64,000 nucleotides of DNA, from assembly GCF_027988105.1 (NCBI RefSeq), contig NZ_JAQJZJ010000013.1, positions 1 through 64,000 on the forward strand. The letters run 5' to 3'. The translations under genes were made by a program, and so were the position numbers. This DNA comes from Pseudomonas aestuarii. Lineage in GTDB: Bacteria; Pseudomonadota; Gammaproteobacteria; Pseudomonadales; Pseudomonadaceae. This document shows positions 40,874 through 51,000 of the stretch, one piece after another. How positions within the stretch are numbered: the stretch's first letter is position 1; each line of letters opens with the position of its first letter. The notes beneath the pieces are model-generated. The model made no database searches. It was not told the origin of the DNA and worked only from the letters and a program-made list of their open reading frames with translations.

Positions 40874-42882
40874 TCTCCTCTCCCCGAAAAAGCCAACACC
40901 TGATGTAAACGCCGGTCGAGTTTCATTGTTTCGCTGCGCACCCGTTCAGCTTTATTCTCAGCGGCAAATTGCGCCAGCGCCTTCAGCAACCAGTGGATTG
41001 GCGCCGGCAGTTTCCCCCCGCGTTCGATCAGCTTGCCGACCACACGGGTCGTGCCAGGGGCATAGGCCGTAAAGATCTCATCCTCCAACGAAACGATGAC
41101 CTGGCAACTGCCAGGGTCGCCCTGCCGCGCGCAGCGCCCAAACAGCTGGCGGTCAATCCTGCGCGACTCATGGTATTCGGTGAGAATGACGTGCAGGCCG
41201 CCCTTCTCGGCGACACCGGGGCCAAGCTCTATATCGGTGCCGCGCCCGGCAATGTTTGTCGCCACGGTAACCCGACCAAGCAGCCCCGTCTGGGCGACCA
41301 CTTCAGCTTCGCCAGCATCCTGCTTGGCGTTCAACAATGCGTGCGCGATCCCACGCTGGGTGAGAACGGCACTTATGTCTTCGGAAGCCTTCACCGAGCG
41401 CGTGCCGATCAACACCGGCCGCCCTTGCAAGACGGCAAGCTGTTGCACCGCATCCGCGACGGCATCCCATTTCTGCGTAGCCGTTGCACACACGCGGGCG
41501 CATTCGAAGTGGCGCTTCGAGGGTTTGTTCAGCGGCACCCTGGTACTGGAAAGCCAGTAAGTGGCCTTGATCTCCCGGGCCACCTCACTGGCGGTACCCG
41601 TCATGCCCGACAGGCGGATATAGCGACGAAACAGCCGTTGATAGGTCAAGCGCGCAAGGGTTTCGCGCCCCTCGGTCAGCTCGCAACCCTCCTTGATCTC
41701 GATCAGCTGATGCAGCCCTCGTTCCCAGGAGCGATCGGGCATCACCCGCCCCGTAGACTCATCGACGATCTGTACCTTGTTGTCAGCCACCACATAGTGG
41801 CAATCACGCCGGTATAGCAGTTCTGCACAGAGTGCCTGGGTCACCAGTTCCTCGCGCGCGCGGACCGAGCCCCACACGCCCTCGGCGCCCACACTGGCCG
41901 CAATTCTGCCCTTCCCCGCCTCGGTCAGCACCGCCCGCCGCTCTCTGATATTCAGGACAAAGTCATCCAGTACAGTCAGCCTGCGGGCGAGTTCAAGGGC
42001 GAGCCCATAGTCGTTCAGTTCCTGGCGCTGACTGATGGGCGACGACAGGATCAAGGGCGTGCAGGCCTCATCGATGAACACGCTGTCGGCCTCATCGACA
42101 ATGGCGAAATAGAGCCCGCGCAAGACTAGCTGCTGGTCACGGCTACCTGCACCATGCAGTGCCTCCAAGGCCAGGTGCAAGCGACTGCTCCTGCGCGAGA
42201 GCGTCACCCCATCGCGTAAATAGTCGAAAGCCAACTCCTTGTTGGTGCAATAGGTGATGGCTTGCGCATAGGCCTCGCGCTTGGCCTTGCTGGGCATCCC
42301 CTGCACCACGGTGCCGACGCTCAGCCCTAGAAAGCGATAGAGCGGCAGCATCAAGTCCGCATCGCGCCGAGCCAGGTAATCGTTCACCGTGATGACATGT
42401 ACCGGGTAGCCCGCCAGCGCCACCACACACGCCGGCAGTGTGGCCGCAAAGGTCTTGCCTTCCCCGGTGGCCATTTCGACCAACTTGCCATCGAGCAACG
42501 CCCAGCCGGCCATCAGTTGCGCCGCATAGTGCCGCCGGCCCAGGGTGCGCGAGGCCGCTTCGCGCACCAAGGCAAAACACTCCCCGACCAGGGGTGGGCT
42601 AAAGCCAGCACGGCGAAGTCGCGCCCGCATCTGCTGTGCATGGAGTTGCAGCGCCTCGTCCGTGCACGCCCTGAAGCCTTGGTCGTGCACGTCGGTCAGC
42701 GCAACAATCTTGCGTAACCACGCGCTGGAATGACGCAACCGGTCGCTTACCGGGGCGATTAGCGTGGCGAAGAGGAAATCCGCGACCCGGTCATGCCACC
42801 TGGGCTGAGCTTCGGCCCGCTCTGGATAGGGACGCGCGGCGGATAACTCGACACTATCCGCCAGGATGTCGGCTCTGCTCAT
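40870..42882 (-). CDS. Short SecA paralogue
   Basis: A 670-residue SecA-type ATPase. Motifs: Walker A MATGEGKTF at 137-145, the DEAD-type box IVDEADSVFIDEA, GMTGTASEV, NIAGRGTDIEL and LFGRCARQGDPGS. It is about 230 residues shorter than housekeeping SecA and ends soon after the second nucleotide-binding lobe; the helical wing is reduced and the C-terminal zinc tail that binds SecB is absent. The cysteine in GRCARQ replaces the usual serine. It lies in an operon with three HlyD-like proteins and a giant exoprotein and so is likely a dedicated motor, like accessory SecA2 proteins. Whether it uses SecYEG or another channel cannot be seen here. Confidence 0.88.
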   Translation of the reverse strand: MSRADILADSVELSAARPYPERAEAQPRWHDRVADFLFATLIAPVSDRLRHSSAWLRKIVALTDVHDQGFRACTDEALQLHAQQMRARLRRAGFSPPLVGECFALVREAASRTLGRRHYAAQLMAGWALLDGKLVEMATGEGKTFAATLPACVVALAGYPVHVITVNDYLARRDADLMLPLYRFLGLSVGTVVQGMPSKAKREAYAQAITYCTNKELAFDYLRDGVTLSRRSSRLHLALEALHGAGSRDQQLVLRGLYFAIVDEADSVFIDEACTPLILSSPISQRQELNDYGLALELARRLTVLDDFVLNIRERRAVLTEAGKGRIAASVGAEGVWGSVRAREELVTQALCAELLYRRDCHYVVADNKVQIVDESTGRVMPDRSWERGLHQLIEIKEGCELTEGRETLARLTYQRLFRRYIRLSGMTGTASEVAREIKATYWLSSTRVPLNKPSKRHFECARVCATATQKWDAVADAVQQLAVLQGRPVLIGTRSVKASEDISAVLTQRGIAHALLNAKQDAGEAEVVAQTGLLGRVTVATNIAGRGTDIELGPGVAEKGGLHVILTEYHESRRIDRQLFGRCARQGDPGSCQVIVSLEDEIFTAYAPGTTRVVGKLIERGGKLPAPIHWLLKALAQFAAENKAERVRSETMKLDRRLHQVLAFSGRGE

Positions 42883-42889
42883 TGCCTGC

Positions 42890-45046
42890 CTATATGTTGA
42901 AGTGCGAGAGGAACATCAAGCGGATGCCGCGATACCATTGCATGGCTAAGGGCTCCTGCTCATGGCTGAAGCGAACGTAGACGCGCTCGCCCCAGAATAC
43001 TCGTTCGGGGTTCTGCAGAAGCTCGACATCGAGCTGGAACATGCGATGCAGAGTTTTGGCGCTCGCCTGTTCCCGCGGATCGATGACGATCTTCCCGCCC
43101 CCCTCCGTCGAGAGGGCGCGGCTCGGCAGCGTATCGGTGCCGGCCGGGGCAAGGCGCACGATTCGGCCCTCGGACGCCAGTTCGGACCGGTGCACGTGAC
43201 GCACGGCAACGTGATCGGTCGCCAACCGCACCCGGTCCACTGCACTCTGATCCACGACCACCCGGACCAGCAGTCGTCCCTTCTCGACGACGTAGCCGAG
43301 CAGCTCGCCCTTTTGATAAAAACGGCCGGGAATATTTTCCGACTGCGGCAGGATAAACACGCCATCGGTACCGGCCCGAACGAGCAGTCCATCAAGCCGC
43401 TCACGCGATCGGGCCAGTGCAGCCCCCTCGGCCTCGAGTTGCTCACGGATGACATTGGCCTTGGACTTATCCGCGACGAACTCTGCGCCGTACTCGGCTT
43501 GCAACTCGGCCACCCGGGCTTCGCTCAATCTGACCTGGGCATCCAGCTCAGGATCATACGACTTGACCAGGACCTGCCCCTTGACCACGCGCGTGCCCGG
43601 CTTAACCAATATCTCGCCGATAAAGCCATTGACGCCTGAGCGCACCATGGCCTCATCGGCAAACCAGATCACCCCTTCGGCATCAGAACGAAACGGCATC
43701 GGCACGAAGAACACAAAGGCCACGAAGGCCACCAGCACGCCCAGGGTAATCGAAACGGCGCGGGTCCTTTTCACACTCAACGCGGGGCTATCAAAGAGGT
43801 ACTTCACACCTTTGCCCAAGGGCATCACGATCATCGAGATAACCGCCCAGATCGCCAGTACCACGCCAACCACCAGGTAATGACTCGCTACGAACAGGGC
43901 AATGGTGACTGTGACAAACACGCGGTATATCGTTGAGGCCGGCCCATAGAACAGAAACCAGGCTTTCTCGCCTGCCGTGGCATGCGGCGGCTCAGCGTCC
44001 GATACCCCATAAACATAGCGCCGCAGCAAATACTCCCAGTAACGCAGTGAACGGGCGGCCAAGTTGGGCGTTTCGATCAGGTCGGTGAGGATGTAATAGG
44101 CGTCGTAGCGCAACAGTGGGTTGCCATTGAACAGCAGCGTGGTAAAGCCAGCAATCATCATCACGTTAAACAACACCGCGCGCAGGACTCCGGGCTCGAT
44201 CAGCAGCCACCCATAGAAGGCGATTGCGGCGACAAACAACTCGGCCAGCATACCGGCCGCGCCGACCATGGCCCGCTGATACTTGGACCTGAATGCCGTC
44301 GCCGCAGAGGCGTCAACATAGGGAACAGGCATCAGCACCAACAGCATCAGCCCAATATCATGCACCTCGCCACCACCGGCCTTGGTGGCCGAGGCATGGC
44401 CTAGCTCGTGCATTGCCTTGATCACTGGAAAAACCAGCCACATCAACAACAGGTTGTCGACGGCCAGCACGCGATCAGAAAAGTTGTTGGACAGCGCCTG
44501 CCAGTTCGGCGCAACCAAAGCCAGTGCTGGCACGACTACCAGCAGCCAAAGCAATCCGCTCCAGCGCCCCCAAAGCAAGCCGATCAGGTTTGGGAAGCGG
44601 TCAAGAAAGGTGTCTGGGTCCCACAACGGGATACGCACAGACATGGGGTTCATATAAGTACGTCTACGCTGCATTTTTTGCTCACGCGCACCACGATCGA
44701 ATACCTCACTGGCATCCGGCGTCACGTCGTTTTGCAGCAGGTCGGCGGTATGCAGCTGACCGAGCAGGCTGATGATTTCATCCTGGGTTGGCGCCTCGTC
44801 CCCCAGGCGCTTGTTAGCCAGCTCCCACAGATTTTCCACGGTGCGCTTGCCGTCCATTGAGGCAATCAGCAACCGTGCCGCCGGTGTAAAGCGGTGCACG
44901 CGGTTGGAAATCGGGTCCTGCAACAGGTACCAGACCTGATTGCGGTAGCGATGTCGATACAGCCGCGCGTGCGAGCGCAGCCGTGGTTTGAGCGCCGCAA
45001 CGCGATACCAGGCGCTACTCAGGAGTGGCGCACTCACCCTTGCCAA
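42890..45046 (-). CDS. M50 site-2-type protease fused to an HlyD adaptor
   Basis: A 718-residue membrane protein. The N-terminal 110 residues resemble a PqqD-like small winged helix (RNQVWYLLQDPISNRVHRF and ENLWELA). Several transmembrane segments follow with the zinc motif HELGH (about 211-215), then the third ligand region NGNPLLRYDAYY. After about residue 430 comes one more helix (VSITLGVLVAFVAFVFFVP) and an HlyD domain (VNGFIGEILVKPGTRVVKGQ, a coiled coil, VRVVVDQSAVDRV). Such PqqD-M50-HlyD proteins are known near peptide-export systems. The start may be GTG 45037, which has AAGGA at the right distance, instead of TTG 45046. It probably processes and passes on the exported protein. Confidence 0.85.
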   Translation of the reverse strand: MARVSAPLLSSAWYRVAALKPRLRSHARLYRHRYRNQVWYLLQDPISNRVHRFTPAARLLIASMDGKRTVENLWELANKRLGDEAPTQDEIISLLGQLHTADLLQNDVTPDASEVFDRGAREQKMQRRRTYMNPMSVRIPLWDPDTFLDRFPNLIGLLWGRWSGLLWLLVVVPALALVAPNWQALSNNFSDRVLAVDNLLLMWLVFPVIKAMHELGHASATKAGGGEVHDIGLMLLVLMPVPYVDASAATAFRSKYQRAMVGAAGMLAELFVAAIAFYGWLLIEPGVLRAVLFNVMMIAGFTTLLFNGNPLLRYDAYYILTDLIETPNLAARSLRYWEYLLRRYVYGVSDAEPPHATAGEKAWFLFYGPASTIYRVFVTVTIALFVASHYLVVGVVLAIWAVISMIVMPLGKGVKYLFDSPALSVKRTRAVSITLGVLVAFVAFVFFVPMPFRSDAEGVIWFADEAMVRSGVNGFIGEILVKPGTRVVKGQVLVKSYDPELDAQVRLSEARVAELQAEYGAEFVADKSKANVIREQLEAEGAALARSRERLDGLLVRAGTDGVFILPQSENIPGRFYQKGELLGYVVEKGRLLVRVVVDQSAVDRVRLATDHVAVRHVHRSELASEGRIVRLAPAGTDTLPSRALSTEGGGKIVIDPREQASAKTLHRMFQLDVELLQNPERVFWGERVYVRFSHEQEPLAMQWYRGIRLMFLSHFNI

Positions 45047-45062
45047 TCCTTGGTACGGATCA

Positions 45063-46976
45063 TCATGGCATCCACTTCCAGGACCATAGACGGAACCAAT
45101 CGACCAGGCTGTGGGTAAAGATCCAGATCAATTTGCGCTCGCCGACCGACACCTTACCAACGCCTTCCATACCGGGCCGCAATCGATCGGCAGGCCCATC
45201 GATCTGGGCCTCGACCCGAAAGTAGTTCGTGCCGTCTTGCGAGGTCGACACTGGCGTCACCTGCTTCACGGCAAAGTGCATGACGTTGTAGGGGATCCCG
45301 GACAGGGCCAGGCTGCCCGTCTGACCGACTTCAATTTGTGAGATGTCGCGTTCGTCCACATTGAGAATCACCCGATAGGTATCGAGCGGGGCAATTTCAA
45401 ACAACACCCGCCCCTGCTCCACCGGCGAGCCCAGCAGTTGCCTCAGGTCGCCGGAGACGACAATCCCATCGAAGGGTGCCGTCAGCGTCGCGCGCGCGAG
45501 CTTCTCCTCGGCCAGTGACAGCTGCGCCTGAGCCTGGTCGATCTGTGCCTGGGCGATGGTCATGGCCGTTCGATCCTGCTGCGCCAGGGCCTGCCTGAAC
45601 CTGCGCTCCGCCTGTGCGTGCTCGGATGCCCAACGAATCTGATCCAATTTCAGATCGCGCTCATCCAGTCGACAGAGCACCTGCCCCTTCTTGACGGTAT
45701 CGCCGGCGCGAACCTGTCCCTCTGCAATGTAGCCGTCATATGGCGCTGCCACAGCGCGCTGTAACGCGCCTTCGACCACAGCCTTGGAGGACACCCGGTA
45801 ATCCGTTTGATACAGGCTGAAAAAGACGATGATCAGCGCGACGACCAGGGCAATCAGCTTGACGCCAGAATGACGGGGGCCGAAGAGTGCTTGCGTACCT
45901 CTGGAAAAAGCCTCCCGCAAGCGCTGCAAAGCACTTCGCTCGTTCTGTAACTTGAGCCAGAGAATCGGCCCGAGCAACAGCCCGGTCGTTTCACACAGAC
46001 TGACTTCTTCGGCGGAAAAGCGCACACCTTGTGTCCGCTCCAGGGTAATGACGCCGACCACTTCGCCGCCGTCGATCAACGGTACAGAGCAGACCGCCAC
46101 ATCCCTCAGCTCTGTCGCCAATTCGGCATGAGCCAGCAGCCCCAGTGCCTCCTCATCCGCAACTGGGTAGACAATCACCGCATCAAGATCCAGCACTTCG
46201 TCCATGGCATCGCCGATATGCCGGACCAGATTAGCCTTGCGGTCGAATTTGGCCGTATCGGATATCGCCTTGACTTCGATGCAACCCGATTTCTCACACC
46301 CAAGGCTGACCCGGTCGCACTCCAGGCGCGCCGCCAGTTCATTCACCACGGCAAGCGCAGAGGCACCGAACTGGTATTCCTGGACAGCCGTCGCCACGAG
46401 GTCAGAGGCAAGCGAAAGCCGCTCCAGGCGTGCGGCATAGACATCCAGCGTCTGTTGCCGGAACCGATCGATCAACCAGGCGCTACCCCAGTGCATCAAG
46501 CGCAGGGCACGCTGTAGCTCTTGCTCTGAGGGGTTTTCAATATCCAGAATCACCGCACCATGCAGCACCCCTGATACTTCAATCGGATAACCCACAAAAG
46601 CCGATTTCGGGGCTCCACCTGCACGGCCTTGCCCACGTCGCTCAACCGCAACTTTCTCAACAACCCCTCGCCGCTCCTTAAAGACCTGATCGACGATGCC
46701 TCGTCGCTCCTTGAGTGCCTTCTCGGCAGTCGAACCCAGATATTGCATATTGCGTGAGACATCTGGCCATACGGCTGCTGCACTAAAGCCACCGTCTTGA
46801 TCTGGCCCCAGGACAAGCAGCGCCCCACTAACCCGCTCGATCTGAGGACACAGGATGGCCAGCCAGCTCATCCAGAACTCACTGCTATCCTTGGGCGAAG
46901 CAAAGCACGCCCAAGCGGCTAACTCTGCCTGTGTGTGTGTATCGTTCAGTTGAGAGTGAATCGATGCACTGCTCAA
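45063..46976 (-). CDS. GAF domain-HlyD fusion adaptor
   Basis: A 637-residue protein starting at TTG 46976 (AAGGGA seven bases upstream). The N-terminal 340 residues form two GAF-like domains (first about 35-150; second about 195-335 with ASALAVVNELAARLECDRV, VCSVPLIDGGEVVGVITLE). One transmembrane helix follows at about 370-395 (LIALVVALIIVFFSLYQ), then a membrane fusion domain: VAAPYDGYIAEGQVRAGDTV, a coiled coil, LTAPFDGIVVSGDLRQLLG, and a beta barrel. The GAF domains must lie in the cytoplasm and the adaptor in the periplasm, which would couple a cytoplasmic signal to export. The gene is 17 bases upstream of the M50-HlyD gene, in the same operon. Confidence 0.85.
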   Translation of the reverse strand: MSSASIHSQLNDTHTQAELAAWACFASPKDSSEFWMSWLAILCPQIERVSGALLVLGPDQDGGFSAAAVWPDVSRNMQYLGSTAEKALKERRGIVDQVFKERRGVVEKVAVERRGQGRAGGAPKSAFVGYPIEVSGVLHGAVILDIENPSEQELQRALRLMHWGSAWLIDRFRQQTLDVYAARLERLSLASDLVATAVQEYQFGASALAVVNELAARLECDRVSLGCEKSGCIEVKAISDTAKFDRKANLVRHIGDAMDEVLDLDAVIVYPVADEEALGLLAHAELATELRDVAVCSVPLIDGGEVVGVITLERTQGVRFSAEEVSLCETTGLLLGPILWLKLQNERSALQRLREAFSRGTQALFGPRHSGVKLIALVVALIIVFFSLYQTDYRVSSKAVVEGALQRAVAAPYDGYIAEGQVRAGDTVKKGQVLCRLDERDLKLDQIRWASEHAQAERRFRQALAQQDRTAMTIAQAQIDQAQAQLSLAEEKLARATLTAPFDGIVVSGDLRQLLGSPVEQGRVLFEIAPLDTYRVILNVDERDISQIEVGQTGSLALSGIPYNVMHFAVKQVTPVSTSQDGTNYFRVEAQIDGPADRLRPGMEGVGKVSVGERKLIWIFTHSLVDWFRLWSWKWMP

Positions 46977-47254
46977 TCAGAGGTCCCTTATCTTCTTAAA
47001 TGCGAGCCACGACATGGACGCTCGACAACTTAGGTTTTTCCGGGCTGCCTCTAAAACCACCCCCAGTTCGGTGGAACTTCTCCCGGCCTGACTTTGCTGT
47101 CAAACGTGAGACTGCCAAGCAGAATACAGCGTTAAACCTGTGCCAAGAGATGCCCCCTCATGGCTCCAGAGTAACCCTGGCCTGATAAAGCCGCAGCCGC
47201 ACAACCGCGTGCAGCAAACCCTTGCCCAATAGCAAGGGTGTGCAACACCTGCGA
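46977..47254 (-). other. Gap between sapC and the GAF-HlyD gene, with a hairpin
   Basis: The 278 bases hold no convincing gene. CCCTTGC (47219-47225) and GCAAGGG (47232-47238) form a 7-bp stem followed leftward by TTTG, a weak terminator for sapC that may let part of the transcription pass into the export genes. An internal promoter for those genes would fit in 46990-47150. Confidence 0.5.
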
Positions 47255-48064
47255 TTAACCTTTGCGTTTAGCCCCTTTGCCATCTGCTGCTTTAGCCTCG
47301 ACTGCCTCGGCCCCTGGCTCGTCAGTACCGCCCTTACCACCATGAATCAGGACCAGGCGGTCTTTAACGGCATTGAAGTTGTGCATGGACTGCAAGTGCA
47401 GGTAAATCAACTCCAACTGGTCGGTCTTGGCCAGCTCGGACAATACCTCTCCAGGCAGCTCATTGAGCTTCTTGCGATTGACCACCATGAAGCCGTTGAG
47501 CGACATCTTCTCGCCCGAGCCTAGGGTGAATTGCGCCTCCATGGGCTCGAGTAATTCGAGCTCGGTCAGCTTTTTGCAGAACTGCTGGGTCAGCAGATGC
47601 TGGCCACGGTAGTCCTGCAGGAACTTGAGCACGCCATCGACATAGGGCGTAGCTTTACCGTCCTCGGTAAACAACGGCTGCCCACGCCCCTCACTATTTA
47701 GACCCGGAAACTTTTCGTCGATGCACAAGGTGAAGGTTTTTTCATCTGCACTGCTTGAGAACACGAACGGGTAACGGCGAACAAAAGCCGGGATGTATTT
47801 CGCCTGCCAGGCACCATCCTTTGATAGGAAGAGGTTTTCATTACCGCGCACCCCCAGAATCACGACCGGGGTCACTGTATCGGCGCTCCCTGCAAATACG
47901 ATTGCGTAATCCGATGCCGCCAGCGGAAACTCAACCGCCATCAATGGCAACGAGTTCAAATTGCGGACAAATGAATAATCGCTGCCCACATCCACCGAGC
48001 ACTGAGCATGTCGCCCACTGTTGACTGGAACGGCTGTTTCGTAGATCAGTTGTTGAGTGGTCAT
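47255..48064 (-). CDS. SapC-family protein
   Basis: A 269-residue protein of the SapC family (named after an S-layer locus gene). I start at ATG 48064, behind AAAGGATG; the TTG one codon upstream is not needed. Characteristic segments are LPLMAVEFPLAASDYAIVF, the LGVRGNENLFL strand, AKYIPAFVRRYPFVF and LKKLTELELLE-like helices. There is no signal peptide. The last 30 residues are low-complexity, rich in Lys, Ala and Gly. SapC-like genes often accompany giant exoproteins and may work as a cytoplasmic chaperone or assembly factor; the biochemical role is unknown. It lies 20 bases after the exoprotein gene and is surely cotranscribed. Confidence 0.85.
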   Translation of the reverse strand: MTTQQLIYETAVPVNSGRHAQCSVDVGSDYSFVRNLNSLPLMAVEFPLAASDYAIVFAGSADTVTPVVILGVRGNENLFLSKDGAWQAKYIPAFVRRYPFVFSSSADEKTFTLCIDEKFPGLNSEGRGQPLFTEDGKATPYVDGVLKFLQDYRGQHLLTQQFCKKLTELELLEPMEAQFTLGSGEKMSLNGFMVVNRKKLNELPGEVLSELAKTDQLELIYLHLQSMHNFNAVKDRLVLIHGGKGGTDEPGAEAVEAKAADGKGAKRKG

Positions 48065-48084
48065 CAAACATCATCCTTTAAGTT

Positions 48085-51000
48085 TTAATCGACACTGAGA
48101 TGTGAGTTGCTTACTCCTGGCAGTACCTTGCAGTTCGTAGAAACAAACACTTTGAGACTAGCATTGGGATTGCGTTGTGCCTGACTTTCTCCTGCGTGAT
48201 TGACGAAATCCGCCACCCAGTTCTCGGCAGCGTCAAATCCTTTGGCTTTTACAGCACGCTCATCAAGCGCAAATGTTGAGTCCCAATTAATGATGCATAG
48301 AGTTTCCTGCTCGTTGTCAGCAGCGTCCTTGAGCGGCGCCACAGACAACGGCAAGGACCGCACAGGCCAGGCTAGGCTTGCCACAGACGTGTCTGCCGAG
48401 GTCATTACCACGGGCTCGACAGTTCGTCCGCCCGCATCCAGCGTATCGCTCATGACGCCATCATCGGTGTGCTCCAGGCCAACAGCATGACCCAGTTCAT
48501 GAGCCAGGACGGACAGCAGATCCATCTGACCTGCGGCCTCGCCATCCACTGCCTGCAGCGAGTCGCCGAGCAGGGCGTACTCGGTGTCATCGGTCGGCAT
48601 GGCATCGATGTACCAGCCATAACCTGCGGCGTTCAGGTCGATGTACACGGCCCCATCCCGGTACGCACCCAATTCCAACCCAGGCAGATCGGTAATCTGC
48701 ACGTCGACACTTCTCATCAGTTCGACAACGCTTTCGTCCACGCTCAACGACCAGCGGCGAATGGCCTCGTCGATGATGGGTTGCAACTGCGCCATCGTCA
48801 GGCTGACTTCACCGGTGTAACGGGCAGGTGCGGCCTGGGCGGCAAGCAACGGGCTGGCGCTGCTCGGGATAGCCGGGTCATCGGTCTTCAGGCTCATGCT
48901 GTCGAACGATACCGAACCGTCCTTGGCAAACACCCCAAAGCGCCCGTCCACCGTTTCAGCGTTGTAGACATGCCCAAGTACGGACTGGCCGTTAAGGGTC
49001 ACGCTCACCGACGCCCCGTGCAGGGAGACACCCAGGGTGTAGTCCACACCGGCCTGCAATGAGTCGTTGCTGATCGCCGCATCGATGGTCCAGCGGCCGC
49101 CCTGAAAGTGCCCGATCAAGACCTGCTGGGTCTGTACGTCGATAGCGACCCACTTGTAATCCGTGCTGCTGTACTGATCGAAGACGAAGCCCGCCCGCGC
49201 CGTGGCGCTGAACGTGGCATTCATTTCAAGCAACGAGCCAGACAGCTTACCCACGCCGTCCAGGCTCGCCAGGCTCAGCAGCGCGTCGCTGCCAGCGGCT
49301 ATTCCGCTATAGCGACCGCCGGACAGGCTGAAGTTGCCACCACTGACCATATCCGCGCCGCTGAACAACGCATTGTCGGGGCCGGCGAACTGCTCGGTCC
49401 TGAAGGCCGTCGCCGCCGAGGGTACGACCAGGACCGAGATGTTATCCAGCTCACCACGCGCATTGTTGGAGCCGAATCCGACCAGCCCCCAGTTCAAGCC
49501 ATAACTCCAGTCATCCACTACAGTCGGCTGGAAGGTATGACTGAAGTAGGTGTTGTTATCCACGACCAAGGTGGCTGTCAGGCCATTGACCGCCAACACG
49601 ACGTTGTACCAGGTATTGTTCTTCAGGCCGCCCTTCACGGATGCCTGGTCGAGCACGTGCCAGCCTGTGTCATCTCGCTGCCCCATTACCAGCTTGTTGG
49701 TCGCGACATCGAGCCCGGCGAACTTGAAGTTGCTGGCGCTCTGGTAGTCGAAAATAATGAAGCTGTTGGCATCCCAACCGCCCACGGGTTTGTTGGCCTT
49801 GATGCTGGCCGCCACCTCGAAATACGACGGCAATGCATCTCCCACCTGATAGACCGCCACGGCATCGGCATGGGAGGACTTGGAGGAAACCTGCAACGTA
49901 CCGCCGGACACCTCCCAGGTGCCACTATCCGGAGCCAGCGCCTGCATGGTGCCGTCATTGAAGTTGGCTGTGCGCAATACATCGCGCTTGCCGCCGGGAA
50001 TATTGCCGGCCTGCGGATCAGCCGGCGCACCGGTCTGCGACTGCCAGGCGAAGTCCTTCTGCCGGATTAAGCCCAGTTCACCCGCTGGCTCACCATTGCG
50101 ATAGGCCTGACTCGGATCACCGTTGGTATCAGCAAAACGGGTCGGATCCGCACCATCGCTGGCCGACAGCGTGTACAAGAACTCGGCCAACTGCGGTTGC
50201 AAGGTGCGGCTGACGGTGGCCATGCCGAACGGTGCGAAAGGCACCAGGTAGGAGTTGAATTCACCCACCCAGTCAATCAGACGGTCGCCACCGGTATTGG
50301 CAATCAGGACATCCCGTCCGGCACCACCAAAGGCACGATCTTCATAGCTGGACTGGGTATCAGGCTGATCATTGCGCAGGGCATTGGTGTCCTGATTGTC
50401 GTCGGCATTCATCAGGTCATTGCCGAAGCCGCCATACATATTGTCGCAGCCAGTACCACCCACCAGCCAATCGTTGCCGGTATCACCGAAGATGCGGTCA
50501 TTACCATCGTTCCAGGCTTCAGGATAACCACTGGCGGTCTGGCCAACCGGCTTGGGATTGGTTCCGGCAGGCACATAGGTGCCTTCGCTGGTGGAGAAGT
50601 TAAGGAACCAGGCATAGCCACCGGTATCGCTCTTGCTGGCGGTGCCGTCGGCATTCAGGGTGATCTTGCGCAGCGGGTCGTACTCGTCATAGAGCGCGAA
50701 TTCACCAGCACGGCGGGTGCGATCGTAGTGCCAGCCATCCGGGTCTTCCGGGTTGTAGCGCAGCACGTCGATCGGGTTATAGGGGTGGGTGTAATCGCTG
50801 CGGGCAATACCCGTCAGAACGCCACCGGCACCATAAACCTGGGTATAGGCCTCAGCCAGCGCCTCGCCGCCGAGAATGGCATCGTCGCCTGAGGCGCCGT
50901 GCAGCCAGTCGTTGCCCAGACCGCCGAAGATAATGTCATCGGAATTGTGCTGCAGCGGCAGGCCCTGATCATCCAAGGCCTTTTTGCTGGCCGTGGTGAA

